64,000 nt of DNA, taken from NCBI RefSeq assembly GCF_019393635.1, contig NC_057863.1:39730357-39794356 (forward strand). The letters run 5' to 3'. Positions within the stretch are counted from its first letter, which is position 1, and each line of letters starts with the position of its first letter. The position numbers were made by a program, and so were the translations under genes. The notes beneath the pieces were generated by a model. It was not told the DNA's origin, did no database searches, and saw only the letters and a list, made by a program, of their open reading frames with translations. Of the stretch, positions 34,172 to 45,796 are shown piece after piece. Source of the DNA: Dromiciops gliroides (taxonomy: Eukaryota > Chordata > Mammalia > Microbiotheria > Microbiotheriidae).

Positions 34172-34278
34172 ACAAATGTTGAATGACTTGTCAAAGGTCA
34201 GGCAGTTAGTGAATGTCTGAGTTCAGATTCTCTTTTTGACCCCAGAATCATCACTCTATCTGCTGAGCCACCTAGCTG
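34172..34278 (-). mobile_element. CORE-SINE head half
   Basis: GAATGACTTGTCAAAGGTCA and TGCTGAGCCACCTAGCTGG. Adjacent to the previous copy in the same orientation. Confidence 0.65.
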
Positions 34279-34282
34279 GTTC

Positions 34283-34495
34283 TATAGGAATCAGGAAAAC
34301 TTGGGTTCCAATCTTGCCTTAGACACCAAAAAACCATATAACCCTGGGCTGATCTAATCTGTCTCAACCTCATTTTCTTTACTTCTATTAATATCTGCAG
34401 AATTGACCACACAGGGTTGTGTGGTGAGACAGAAATTGGATAATATATATTATTTACTTTGCAAGTCTCAAAGTTCTAAATAAATGTCAGTTATT
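34283..34495 (+). mobile_element. CORE-SINE (THER type)
   Basis: GGGTTCCAATCTTGCCTTAG, CACAGGGTTGTGTGGTGAGA and GTTCTAAATAAATGTCAGTT. It abuts the inverted copy before it, so together they form a head-to-head pair. Confidence 0.65.
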
Positions 34496-34609
34496 AATCA
34501 TTCCTAGCTCCATTTGGATGTTCAGCTTAGATACTTTTTTCCTGAAATTCCCAGGCATTAGAGCTTTCTCATTGTGCATCTTTCTATTTTGTGCATATTT
34601 CACATGCGG

Positions 34610-34745
34610 TATCTGTGTTATATACCTAATTAGAATATAAACTTAAAGACAGGATGTTGTCTCTGTATCTACTGTGACAAGCATGCTGCCTTGTACTGTC
34701 TTGATATTTCTAGTGCCAAGCAAACTGCCTGGTACATAGGCAATG
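34610..34745 (+). mobile_element. L2 LINE 3' tail
   Basis: TAGAATATAAACTTAAAGAC, then AAACTGCCTGGTACATAGG. Confidence 0.6.
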
Positions 34746-35093
34746 GACACCATTTTGAGCACTTTTTGATCATAGCAGTGGGTCAGTACTGACATTTCAG
34801 CCATGCTGTCTGCTCAACACTTTTGTCCAAAAGTAGGAATGTTAGCAACTAGAAGCCATTTTACAAGAGTTATGAAGCCAGTCCATGGACTGGAAAGCAA
34901 AGCTATAACTTGGCTACCACCATCACTCTATCAAATGGAATTTGTAACCTTAGAGTCCTGGCATGCTATTCCATTGTGCTAACCAGGCATAATCATGGGG
35001 ATATGGAAACCAATAATTACTGACATTTCTATATTAAAGTGTCCTTTATGGTATGTGAATTGTCCTATTTTGCCTTGTTTTGCCACTCCTTTC

Positions 35094-35333
35094 TTTTAAA
35101 AAATACTTTATTTTAAATTCATAGAATAAAATAAGCATTTCCATAACTACAATGAAAAATATCATTGCACATGCAACCGCAAATCTATTCTGTACAACTT
35201 GGTATTCCCTCTAAATATACAACAAAGTTATTGTATATTTGTTTCCTTTTTTTCTTCCCTCCCCTGCCCTAGAGATGGTTACCATTAGACAACAATTTGG
35301 TATATATGTAAAATTATTCTATACATATTTATA
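35094..35333 (-). mobile_element. LINE-1 3' end fragment
   Basis: 240-bp antisense L1 end with a T-rich start, TTCTTCCCTCCCCTGCCC and AGAGATGGTTACCATTAGAC. Perfect target duplication TGCCACTCCTTTC at 35,081-35,093 and 35,334-35,346. It differs clearly from the L1 end at 25,267, so it is another subfamily. Confidence 0.88.
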
Positions 35334-35444
35334 TGCCACTCCTTTCACATGCTACGTTACTGCCCTTTACTCCATTGGCCTCAAAAGAGGTCTTTCAAGT
35401 TGTTAGTTTTCCCTCCTTCTTGATTTTTTTTTCTAATTTTACAT

Positions 35445-35590
35445 ATATAGTATTTATTTGTGTATGTTTTATACCTTCCAATAAGACACAAACTCCTTGG
35501 TGAGAGGAACTATTTAATTCTTGTTTTTGTGTGCTTGGTGACTAACAAAGTACCTGACACAGTAAGTACTTAATAAATGTTTGTGGAATT
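35445..35590 (+). mobile_element. L2 LINE 3' tail
   Basis: CACAAACTCCTTGGTGAGAG, GTACCTGACACAGTAAGTAC and TTAATAAATGTTTGTGG. Confidence 0.7.
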
Positions 35591-35689
35591 TGTTTTTTAT
35601 TAATCATTTTAATGCTAAAATTAATATAAAAAATAAATCCAAGGCATTTCTATATCCAAAGTAGGACAAAATGAGTATTTTTTTTAAAC

Positions 35690-37775
35690 TATGAATCTTT
35701 TTTTCCATATGACTTCCTTTTTAAAAGTATGTAAGCAGATTTTACCCATTTCTTTCAAAGAGTCCTGCTTGTCTTCTGTTTCTTTTTTGTCTCCTCTGTG
35801 TACTTTGAAAAATGTCCCAGTGGCCTTTTTCCTCTTTTTTCATATTCTTCCCCCACTTTTGGCATTGCAATCATTACCCATCTTCCAAACACCCCCAATT
35901 AAAAACAGAAATTTAAAAATGTTACATATAAAATAACCAAACAAAATAAATTGCCATCTTGGCTTTGTCCAAAAAATGTATGTCTTCCTCCACATTTGAG
36001 TCTGAAAATAAAAGCTGATGCTTTTTATCAGGACACAGAAAGCTTGCTTCAACATAGATCCTCCAAAGATATGATTTGATAACTTTGGATCCTCTTTCTC
36101 TTATTTAACTCCCTAAATACCTTGTGAAGGCATTAATACTCAAAAGGACATTTGCTTCTTCTCTACATATTGGAATGTTAGCATTTCATTATCTTATGGC
36201 ACTGTCCAATTGTTCACTGAATTTACCTTCCTACATTTCTCTTGAGACATGAACTTATATTTCAAAGTTCGAACTCAGTTTACTCTAGTCTTTTCATCAA
36301 AAACAATCAAAAGTTCTCTACTACAATAAAGATCCATTTTTTGTATAGAAGTATGCAGCTTTTCAAAATGATTTTCTTTTTTGTAAGCCTATATATTTTG
36401 CTTTTTTGAAATTTAGATTCTAAGATCTCCTCATTTGTGGCCAAAGCTATCAAGACTTCCCAGTGATATGAAAATACTTGAACTTTTTCTTCTAGTTGCC
36501 TGAAGAATATTGTCTTTGATGTGGAAGCTCTAGAATTTGATTGTTATTCTTTGTAACTCTTCCTTTTGGTGTGTCATTCAGGAGAGCATTAGTGGATTCT
36601 TTCTATTTTCCCTTTCTCCTTGGGTTCTAATATATCTGAACCATCTTCATGTATGACCTCTTAAAAAGATAATGTTCAGCCTCTTCTTTAATTCAGGGAA
36701 TCTGATGGTTTTTGAATTACCTCTCCTTGATCCCTTTGCCATGTTAGTTATTTTTAATAGAAGATTTTGTAATAGTTTTTCTTTTTTGCTCTTTTATGGA
36801 ATCATTGATTTCTATTTTGCTTATTGTAGTTTTTAGAGAGTCCATTTATTGGACAAGAGATATCCTCTTTGAAACTGTTTATTCTTCTTCCAGTTCTTTC
36901 CTCCAGATCTTTTATTTCATTGTGTATCTATTTCTTCAAGTTATTTGGATAATTCTTATGAAAAATCTATTTTTTTACTCTCTTCTTATCTTCTTTCAGT
37001 GGTTATCGAATTCCTTTACCTTCTAGGCAGGATTGTTTTGTATCTTTAGGTTTATTCTAATTCTTTATATTAGCCTAAATGTTCCTGTGGTCACTCATGT
37101 CTCCAACTATGTTCCTGAATTTCGGTTTTTGCCAGGGCCAGGCTCTGTATGTATCCTGCTGTGTATTCAGGTGGGGTACTCAGTTTTGATTGGTCTCACT
37201 TTCTGTCCTTTGGGTTCCTCCACTGACTTCCATGTCCAGGGGTTAATATCCCCTGGATATTATAAATTATTAATACAGTATCCACAAGGCTCTTTATGGC
37301 ATATCTGGACAAAGTTCCGGGACCTCTGGCACCAAGAACCTGGGGTATTCAAGTCTGATTGCTTCCAGAATGCAAACATATCCATCACTTGCTGCTACTT
37401 CTGTAACTTCCAAGGTTTTATGTTATGGGTTTATAAACACTATGGGCCTCTCTCAGGAGAGTCCACTGCTGACTACAAATACAGAACATTGCAGACTCCA
37501 TCTGTCTATGGCTGGTTCATGGTGATATTGGAAGCTAACAACTTGTTTTCTTAACTTCAGGCATAGCTTTCTGGTGGATCCCCTTTCTTATCCTTGTGAC
37601 CTTCTGGTTATCTTTTTTTTTCTTTTTCTTTTGCAATTTTTGGATGAAAATTTTCACCATAGTTGTTCTTTAAGTTTATTGATCCTTATTCCATCTGCTG
37701 TTATTTTTAGAGTTTTACTTAATAGCAATATGGGAATTGGGCTGCCCATCACCATTTAGCTAGGCATCTTGAAAA
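35690..37775 (-). mobile_element. Decayed element, possibly old L1 5' part
   Basis: On the minus strand the right end reads CAAGATGCCTAGCTAAATGG and GATGGGCAGCCCAATTCCC, like a marsupial L1 5' leader. Further in, AAAACCATCAGATTCCCTGA and GAAAGAATCCAC with purine-rich text resemble an L1 ORF1 coiled-coil region. Many stops; no intact ORF1. Both the assignment and the left boundary are uncertain. Confidence 0.4.
37033..37554 (+). other. 173-codon open frame, probably antisense to an L1 leader
   Basis: Among the longest frames not made of simple repeats. It is Cys-, Phe- and Tyr-rich, starts in a hydrophobic stretch, and shows no known domain. It lies opposite what looks like the 5' leader of an old L1. 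I favour chance openness in decayed L1 over a gene. The length is notable because the neighbouring sequence is full of stops. Confidence 0.25.
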
Positions 37776-39560
37776 GAAGTCTGTTAAATTAAATTGAATG
37801 GAATTTCGTAGCTCATAAAATCCGAGAACTTGGAGGGACTTTAGTATTTTTCTATTCAGTGTAACTATGTAGATGTGAGTTATCATTAATATCATTAGTA
37901 TTATAGAATTAAATCTGAAGAAGACATATTACAGATAAGGAAACTCACCCCTAAAAATAGTAGGTGCTACTTGATTATATGACAATATCTGTTGACACTT
38001 GGGGAGTCTCATCAGCCCCAATAAAAATAAACTTATACTGGGTATTGAGCTGACATCTGAAAATATGACAGTTCCTGCTTTTCTTTAGAAATCTCTCTGA
38101 TAGGAATGATTAAAATTAGTAGAAATGCATATGGAAATTTAAAGTCATAACCTCAATTTCCTGTATCTTCTTAAGAAATACATACATATGATGCTCATGA
38201 CCTACTTTTAACTGTTCACTTCACCAATGTTTGCCATATCCTTGCTTTATATATTAAACATGTGAACAGGACAGGTCAACTCTAAATGAAATTCCAAAAG
38301 AACTGGATAGGCTTTGAGAAGCAGATTTTGAAGTATATTGGAAAAGAATCCCTTAATCCAGAAGCATGGCCTGAGGGGGAATGTGTGATGATTCTGAGTG
38401 GAACTTGGAGATCACCTTTCAGGAAAGTAATAAACGTTTTATTTTTCTATCTTTTGGAGGATTTTCTTGGGTCTGGAGGTTGGGGGAAGGGAACCAATAT
38501 TTATCAGTGACAAATAATTGGAATCGAGCTAGGAGGGAAGCTTCCAAAAGCCAATCTTTTCAGGTTTATGAATGTTCCTTCCAAAGTTAGAATCCAGCTT
38601 TTGAGAACAAATGAGCCTTTAAGATACTAAAAAGTTATTTTTAAAAATCTTTCTTTGCCCTATGTCCTCAAGTTTGTTTTCTTTTCTTCTTTAATCATTA
38701 AAATGTTCATCATAATTTACTTCTACCTAACCCATGAGAACATTCTGTTTCTACTACAAATAGGATTGGCATGAATCAACAGACTTTGGGTAAAGTTTCC
38801 AAATTTATACTCATTCTTGAGCTATGGGTATTGATATCTGCAGGCTATTTATGGGGTTCTAAAACCAAGGTAATTTAAATATCCATATGAAGGCTCTTAA
38901 GCTACCATATCAATAAAAGAAAATATGTAAATCTGTATGGGAATTTATTTGTAGATTTTTTTTTTAATTCAGATGTTCTCCTTCTAAAATGCCTGGCATT
39001 TCCAACAGAGCCTGAAAAATCCTCCATGTTTTTAGTGAGAGGCAACAGATTGACATCCTAGGCAACTATTCATCCACAGGAACTGAATCAGCAATTAAAA
39101 CTCAAAAACAACACCCTGTCAAAGTTCCTTCAACAAGACATGAACATATAGTGGTATGTTCTTTATGGATTGCTGGGATTCATAGAAGACCATGAAAAAG
39201 GTTTCGTTTGGGAGAGTGGACTTCATATTGGACATTGGACTTCATAGTGGACATTTCATTTAGTTGTAAAAAGGGTTCTGTTAATCTGATTTATAGGCTA
39301 TTGATCAAGCTTCAGGTGGTAAGCCCAGAAGAATAGAGAAGGATCCCAGAAAGGGAGAGAACTCCCCCTGATTTTGAAAGGTTTAAACACTGGAAGGATG
39401 GAGCATGTGACTTCTGGTCTCAGAGATGAACCTAGGGATTGTCTTTCCTGGGGCAAAGGATGATGGAGGTAAAGGAGAGAGCTAAATAGCCATTTAGCAC
39501 CATAAGATTATTAATATAAAACAGAAAATGAATTTAGAGTTGTTTCAATCCTATTTCCAT
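37776..39560. other. No feature recognised
   Basis: A weak MIR-like patch at 37,905-37,990 (CAGATAAGGAAACTCACC). Otherwise unique-looking. Short frames at 38,286-38,590 have no known domain. Confidence 0.35.
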
Positions 39561-39564
39561 CACT

Positions 39565-39870
39565 TTTATAGACTGAATAAATGAATGAATGACTAAAACA
39601 GTATTTATTAAGTATTTCTATATCTCAAGAAATCGGTTAAATACTCTGGGGTACATGTGGACAACATGATACTTTTCTTCCTTTCAAGGAGTTCCCATTC
39701 TAATTAGAAGAAACAACACAAAATATAAAATTCAGATACTGGGAGGATGGAAAAACCTGAAAATCTCCAAAGTCAGAGTGGGGTTGATGGCAAGTCCCAG
39801 AGGTTGCATCCATGGGTTGGGTGCAGTGTGGGAGGTTAAGGCCTAAAGGATGTTAAGACACAATGGTGGG
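39565..39870 (+). mobile_element. Unassigned dispersed repeat, copy 6
   Basis: (GAAT)n, CAGTATTTATTAAGTATTTC, CTTTCAAGGAGTTCCCATTC, then GGCAAGTCCCAGAGGTTGC, the same order as copy 1. Confidence 0.6.
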
Positions 39871-40090
39871 GAAGAGCATAAGGCCTAGTGGTGCTCTCTG
39901 TATCTCCAAAAGGAATAGAGTTGGTGACTCCAATCTAATCCAAGCAAGCAAGTCAGATAGGTTCTATGTGACCCTAGGGTAGGGTACTGGGGAAGGTGAA
40001 GAAAGAGAGATGACATCCCTAGTGTTGGAGATCTAGATTAGAGAAGAGTACATTTAACAAGTGACAGGGTCAAGATTCAAGTCCATGTTC

Positions 40091-40582
40091 TGTGAGATTT
40101 AAAATTGGATATTAGATCATAAATCTCCCCTACTTAACCTTTCCCTTAATTTATCTCCCAGACTAGTAAATGGAAGAAGCTTTTGGTTTTCTAGATAGAC
40201 CTTTTATTGTTATGGTAGTCACAAGGTGATGTTGATTAGAAGGATAGAAAAGTAGAAACACAATACAAATCGTCTTAAGTCTAAGCTTAGTCTATATTCC
40301 TTATAAAATCTCACCAAATCCGAAAGCTACCTTTGGAGAGAGAGAGAGAGACCGTCTGTGCAGCACAGTCAGGAGACCAGCAGAGCAGGAAAAAGCCCCC
40401 ACTTCCGTTCTCTCCTTGTCTTTTAAGCTCGCACCCCGGAAGTCGAGTGCGTAGCAGGCAGTCTGAAGTGCGCAGCAGGCGGACTTTGGTCTCCTCCCCA
40501 AAAGGGTGGTCCTTCAAAAAAAACTGGCGTCTTTCAGTTATCCTAACCGACTGTTAAAAAACTTTCATATTTTTTTACCACA
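40091..40582 (-). mobile_element. Endogenous retrovirus LTR (492 bp)
   Basis: Minus strand TGTGGTAAAAAAATATG to AAATCTCACA, directly after a polypurine tract. It carries AATAAA in ATAACAATAAAAGG and a GC-rich U3 with CpGs. It forms the 3' LTR of the partial element to its right. The 5' LTR is not in the window or has been lost. The short overlapping frames here are not genes. Confidence 0.75.
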
Positions 40583-40594
40583 TTTCCCCCCTTT
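40583..40594 (-). other. Polypurine tract
   Basis: Minus strand AAAGGGGGGAAA immediately before the LTR TG. This is where retroviral plus-strand DNA synthesis starts. Confidence 0.75.
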
Positions 40595-40910
40595 GCTTCC
40601 TCAAGAAACGGAATGTTTCCTTGATGGAACAGTAAAAAGAATATAATAACTATTGCTAACTAATAATATGTTAATAACAATATAGAAAAGGAAGAGAGGA
40701 AAGTTTTGTCCAGAGGGGCGATTTTTTTTGTCCTCATGAACCGACGCTTTGACATTAGCCTTGCAAAGGGAGAGCCTCTGCAGAGAGTACATGTTACAGA
40801 TAGTATATATTATAACAGAAAGGAGATAGTAAAAGCTAATAAAGCAAAACAGTTCATATAAAGTCTCTGAGTTCTCTTGTCTTCTTGAAGTAGTAAGATG
40901 TCATCAGGAG
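40583..40910 (-). mobile_element. 3' internal end of an endogenous retrovirus
   Basis: Aligns with 57,615-57,935 of the young element. About 10 differences in roughly 190 bp next to the polypurine tract (near 95% identity by eye). A 63-codon frame is open in both copies, but 7 of about 9 changed codons alter the amino acid, so coding selection is not supported. It may be a remnant after env or an RNA-level element. No retroviral protein motif is visible. Confidence 0.7.
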
Positions 40911-40995
40911 GAAACTGGATTCTGGTCTGGAAAACTGGATTCTGGACTCTGGTCTGGAAAACTGGATTCTGGACTCTGGTCTGGAAAACTGGATT
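40911..40995. repeat. 27-bp minisatellite in the retroviral relic
   Basis: Three units (one lacks 7 bp) plus a partial one of AAAACTGGATTCTGG followed by ACTCTGGTCTGG. The young element has no such array at the matching point. Confidence 0.9.
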
Positions 40996-41208
40996 ATCTT
41001 CCTTAACTGTTTGAATTGCTGTCTAAATTCAGTATGCTTCCCAATTTAAGGAAGGGTACATATCTGGGGTATGGGCAGTGATGGAACAGGAAATATATTC
41101 TAGTACACTGGGAGATTTCCACACAAGTGATGAACCAGCTCTAATTACATAGATGTAGAAAAAGGCTCATCACTAACAAAAATTTCTCTACCTATTCACT
41201 AATGTCTC

Positions 41209-41365
41209 TATTTTATTATTATTTTTTTTTGCAGGGCAATGAGGCTTAAGTGACTTGCCCAGGGTCACACAGCTAGTTAAGTGTCAAGTGTCTGAGGCTG
41301 GACTTGAACTCAGATCCTCCTGAATCCAAGGCTAGTGCTTTATCCACTGTGCCACCTAGCTGCCT
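41209..41365 (-). mobile_element. WSINE1-like SINE
   Basis: Complete antisense copy. Perfect target duplication CTAATGTCTC at 41,199-41,208 and 41,366-41,375. Confidence 0.93.
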
Positions 41366-41375
41366 CTAATGTCTC

Positions 41376-41936
41376 AAATGTCACAAGGATATTTCCATTT
41401 CTTTGGCCTGATGCTTCTCCTCTATTATTAAATTACAAATAATTCTGGGAAAGGGCAATGTATAAATTTTTACTATTCATGTTTGTCTCAGTGTGAATGG
41501 CTTTTCTAGATAAAGGACAAAGGGGCTGCAGGTAAAGGAATGCACAATGACACTGAGCACCAGGAATTTTATAGAAAGAGGAGAATAGAAGTCTTGAGTA
41601 GAGATAGTAATGGGAAAACAAAAGGGGCAGAGCTAAGAAAGACAATCAGAGATTTCCCAATTTTACCAAGATGCAGTAGACTTATCTCTGGTTGTCCTTG
41701 TCCAGATTATCCCCATCTGGTATTTTCTTGTCTTAATTTGACTGCTTCCAACCAGGGCAGTCTATCATCTACCCAATCAACCCATGTGGACCAAGTCGTG
41801 GGCTAGCAAAAAAAGCCACCCATGTTCACCAGTGAAAGAAGGATTCCAAAGCTTCCTCATACTCTAGTACTCTAGATGAGCTATACCTCAGTCCAAAACA
41901 ATCTGGTTTTTTTTGTTGTTTATTTGTTTGTTTTAT
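41376..41936. other. No feature recognised
   Basis: Unique-looking. The 88-codon frame at 41,540-41,806 has no recognisable domain. Confidence 0.35.
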
Positions 41937-41940
41937 GTTG

Positions 41941-41971
<31 letters not shown>

Positions 41972-41995
41972 GCTGTTGCTGTTGTTGTTGTTGTT
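41937..41995 (+). repeat. (TTG)n microsatellite
   Basis: About 18 units with two TGC variants. The Val-rich frame across it is an artefact. Confidence 0.95.
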
Positions 41996-42179
41996 TTGCC
42001 CAGCAGAATTAGAGGAAAAATGGCACAGAAAGATGAATACTTACCCTGCAGTCAGATAATTCCTACCTGTGTAGCCTTCAGAAAGCCAACTAATCTCTTA
42101 TATTCCTGAGTCACCCTCTACCATCAGCTCTGGCTGTTCCAATGACTAATTCCAGTGCTTCCCAGGAATCAAATGAATC

Positions 42180-42370
42180 CTAGGATTTAGAACTTTAAGG
42201 ATCCTTGGAGAATATCCAGTCCAACTCCCTTATTTTACAGATGAAGAAACTTTGACTTAAAGAGATTAAATTATTTGCCCCAAGTCACATGAATAATAAG
42301 GATGAGAGACAGAATTTGAACCCCAATCCTCTGCCTCATAGTTACTGCTCCTATCACTGTACCACTTCTG
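42180..42370 (-). mobile_element. MIR-like CORE-SINE
   Basis: CCTTATTTTACAGATGAAGA, TTTGCCCCAAGTCACATG and AATTTGAACCCCAATCCTC in antisense order. Confidence 0.7.
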
Positions 42371-42938
42371 CTCTTTTCTCGAGGAAGTTCTCCTGACTTC
42401 ATATCTCCTTCTCTAGTCCAACAGGCTTTCCCCAGTCAATGACAGTGTTCCAGCCATTAAAGAGCAAGGGACTTTCTGGGGACAAACTATCTTCAAATGA
42501 AATCAGTTACAAGGACATGGAAATTTCTGACTTTTATCAGCCTTGCCACTTCCCGCATAGGCGTTATTCCCAATACCAGCCCAGAACCAGGGCTAGTTTG
42601 CTTTACTTCCTTATAGTCACTAAACAAAGAAAATAATGTGGCCCCAAATCTAATCCTTGTTTCCAGGTAGAGATATTTCTCTTTTAGCCACTGAGACAAT
42701 GGCCCCTCAGGGGTTTAATCCACAAAAGAGGCTTGGGTGCTTCCTTTTCTAGATGCCTTTTCTGAAACTCATTCTTCAACAAGATTACATCAACTCTGCA
42801 ATTCACACCTCCTCAGCATGACATGCACCTTAGACCCCTCCTTCCCAAGGACTGGACAAAGTGGAGGTTGGACATTGAAGAGCTCCTCTATTTAAAGGGG
42901 AAGGCCAAGGAAGACTTCTCCTAATTTCCCATCTGGTT
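42371..42938. other. No feature recognised
   Basis: Unique-looking. Possible upstream L2 text near 42,775-42,930. Confidence 0.3.
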
Positions 42939-42939
42939 A

Positions 42940-43345
42940 CAGTACTTCATCATATCCTTCATCATACAGTGCCTTTCCAGTAATTCTTAGTGTATTATCT
43001 TTCCATGAAGGGTAGAGATTGTCTTTTGTTTTTCATTGTATCTTCAGAATTTAGGACAGTGCTTGGAACATAGTAACTATCCATTTTCCATCACCAGCTC
43101 TATTTTGTTTGGACCTCAGCGAACTTCATTTCCCTAAGCCAAGTACCTCTTGGTGCTCACCTACAGTTTTCATCTTCCTGTTCCTGTGGTCTTCTCCATT
43201 TAAAGTTAAAGCTCTTTAAGAGCAGGGATCATATTTTTGTTTGCATCCCCATTGTTTAACACTTGTCTGGCACATGGAAGCCCTTAACAAATGTTTATTG
43301 AATTGGAGTAACATAGTAGGCATCTAATAAATATTTATTGACTAC
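42940..43345 (+). mobile_element. Two consecutive L2 3' tails
   Basis: The first ends GACAGTGCTTGGAACATAGT (about 43,060), the second CTTGTCTGGCACATGGAAGC and AACAAATGTTTATTGAATTG (about 43,290). Both are sense and may be two insertions or a local duplication. Confidence 0.7.
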
Positions 43346-43544
43346 CTGAATGGTCAGCTGTCCTGAACTGCCCCAGGCTCAAAGCTCTTTGTATTTTCTA
43401 ACCTATACTCTAAAATATTTCCTCTCCTGCACAAAAGCTTCTTTCATCCTCCAGGAATCCAGTTTGTCTAAAAAGGGACATGCTTCACTGCAGCTCTGTC
43501 TCCATCTAGGATTCCTTCCTGGGGTTTCTCTTTTCATAGAGTCA

Positions 43545-43745
43545 GAGAAGAGTAGAGTTGAAAAAAGACCCTAAAAATCATCCAATCTACCCCACAACCT
43601 GATGTGGTGATGCTGCTAAAAATACCTGTGAATGGCAGTCATCTAGCTTCTGCCTGAGTATTTCTGCTGATGAGGAGGCCATTCTTTTCTCAAGGTAATC
43701 CGTTCCATTGCAGCTCTTCCTTAAACCAAGCTCAAGATGAACAGA
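43545..43745 (-). mobile_element. L3/CR1 LINE 3' fragment
   Basis: AATCATCCAATCTACCCCAC, then GTAATCCGTTCCATTGCAGC, the complement of the L3 3' end. Confidence 0.55.
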
Positions 43746-43904
43746 TGGTTTAAACAAAAAAAGAAGAGTGTCTGGGAATGGGATTTGGATTTTTGGACTA
43801 TCGTATAAATTATAGGACATCTAGTTCCTTGTCAGGGTTGGAATACACCTATCTAGAGAGAATTTTCATTGACTATTGCGAATCTAGTGAAAATCTAGTG
43901 TTGG

Positions 43905-43995
43905 AATATATACAGGTGTATATGTACATATGTGCACAGATAAATGTGTATACGTGGACATATTTTATATGTACTATATTATGTTTATATGAACA
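43905..43995. repeat. TATATG/TACATA low-complexity tract
   Basis: Irregular alternating text such as GTGTATATGTACATATGTGC. Confidence 0.7.
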
Positions 43996-44379
43996 TATTA
44001 TGTTTATATTAACTACAACATAGGAAGAAGAGCCATACTAGTTCACAGGAGACAAAAATCAAAGAAAGGAACAGAAAACAAAATAAACCAATAATAGCAA
44101 CTGGAAAACTACATGGCCTGGGGATTTCTGTACATAAATACCCACAGTCACACAGTATGGATAACAAGTGAGCAAGATGTTTAGAAGATCCTAACACAAA
44201 GAAGCATATTTGAGTTCTCCAGTTTACTGAGATTTGGGAGAATGAAATCCATGCCTAGAATATGGCTCTGGAAAGCCATACCTTAATTAAATGAAACAGG
44301 ACAAACCAAAGAGTGGGCATCATAGGGAATGCAACGTAAAATTATATTATCAGGGCCATATACTATAGACTACATGGAT

Positions 44380-45485
44380 GAAATGTAAATAGGAGGAGAA
44401 TTCAGGAAAGAGATGATAGTTCTGGAGTAGTTCTGGAAGACTCAGTTATCCAGACATGCTGAAACTCTATCTCTGTTAAAATCAGAGCAGCTAATATTCT
44501 CTTGGTTTGTTTTAATGATCATTTCAATCTTTCAAAAGTTAGAAGAAAATGGAAATTCAAGGGAAATGCAATTCTAGATCTGCTTTTACTGAAAAGAAAG
44601 AAGTGAATGTTGAGGTGAAAATAACAGGAATCTTACACTGAAGTAACTCCATTCAATTTTATTGTTTAAATAGAGGAGGGGAATGATATGAATACGTCAA
44701 TATGCATATTGATTTTGGGAAAACCTGATTCCACAGAGTTGAGAACAAGGATAGTTGGATCCCACAGGATAAAATTTATTGGTGAAGTGATCCAAGGATA
44801 CTTTAAATAGGGGCAAATATAATTGCTAATTTAATGCAGGTGATACTTGAAGGATTAAGGAGAATGAAAAAGAGTTAATATTGCCCCAATTAATTTTATG
44901 GCAGAAATTCAGTCAAAAAGTTATAACCCAGTAAGCTTGACTCCAAATTCTTGGCAAAATTATAAAATTAAAAGAACGGTAAGTAAAAATTTAGAAAAGG
45001 AAGCAGTGATCAAAAGAGTCAACATAGCACCCCCCCCCAAATAGGTCATGCCAGTCAAATTCCATTTACTTTGGGGGAGGCAGTAAATCAGAAACTTTGT
45101 AAATACAGTATATTTGGTATATATTGTAAATATAGTATATCTAGGTATATATTGTAAATAGTGTTCACATAGCAAAGCATTTAATATGTTTTCTTTAGCT
45201 ATTCTTAGAAAAAGATGGAGGGACATGGTCTTGATTAAAAAAAAAAAAGTTCAGTGGATTCCAAACTGGTTGAATAACCAGACTCCATAATGTTAACATT
45301 AGTAGATCAACATCAACTTTAAAAAAAGACCCAAGTTGAGAGCCTTGAGGGTCTCTGCTTGGTTCTGTGCTAGGCATTTTTATCAGTAACTTAGAAAAGG
45401 ACTTAGATGACAGACTTACAAAATTTGCAAATCAAGGAAAGCTAGGAGGGATAGTCAACATATTAGACAACAGAACTCTGACTAC
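44380..45485 (+). mobile_element. L3/CR1 LINE, reverse-transcriptase region
   Basis: Sense L3 text: CTAGATCTGCTTTTACTG, CCCAGTAAGCTTGACTCC, AGGTCATGCCAGTCAAATTC, AGCAAAGCATTTAATATG, CCAAACTGGTTGAATAACC and TTTTATCAGTAACTTAGAAA. The block that should encode the catalytic FADD box reads TTTGCAAATCAAGG near 45,423, so the second Asp codon is lost. Dead. Confidence 0.7.
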
Positions 45486-45619
45486 AATACTTGCCCAGGG
45501 TCACACACTGGTAAGTGGTGTAGCCAAAGTTCTGCCTTCTAAGATATTTGTTAGCCCTCCTTACTTTTTTTTATGATAGGCAACTTGAATAAACAGGTCA
45601 TCTAAGCTTTCATCTAAGC

Positions 45620-45745
45620 CACTGATAAATTGTGCCAGTATTTCTCTAATCCTCAATCTTCTCATCTGCTAAATGGAGATAATAGAATTATACTACATAG
45701 TTTATATGATTTTTGTGAGAAAAAATACCTTGCAAGCTTTAAAAA
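45620..45745 (+). mobile_element. MIR-like CORE-SINE
   Basis: CTCATCTGCTAAATGGAGAT and ACCTTGCAAGCTTTAAA in sense order. Confidence 0.6.
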
Positions 45746-45796
45746 ATGGGAGAATGGAAATGCCTAAAGCATATTTTGTGTGTTTATAAGAGAGTA

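Noticed and set aside
40301-40557. Overlapping frames on both strands
   Set aside because: They lie inside the retroviral LTR; the openness comes from its GC-rich U3.
40601-40792. Conserved 63-codon frame shared with 57,730-57,918 as a retained viral gene
   Set aside because: Between the two copies most changes alter the amino acid, so the data do not support protein-level selection; kept only as a shared segment.
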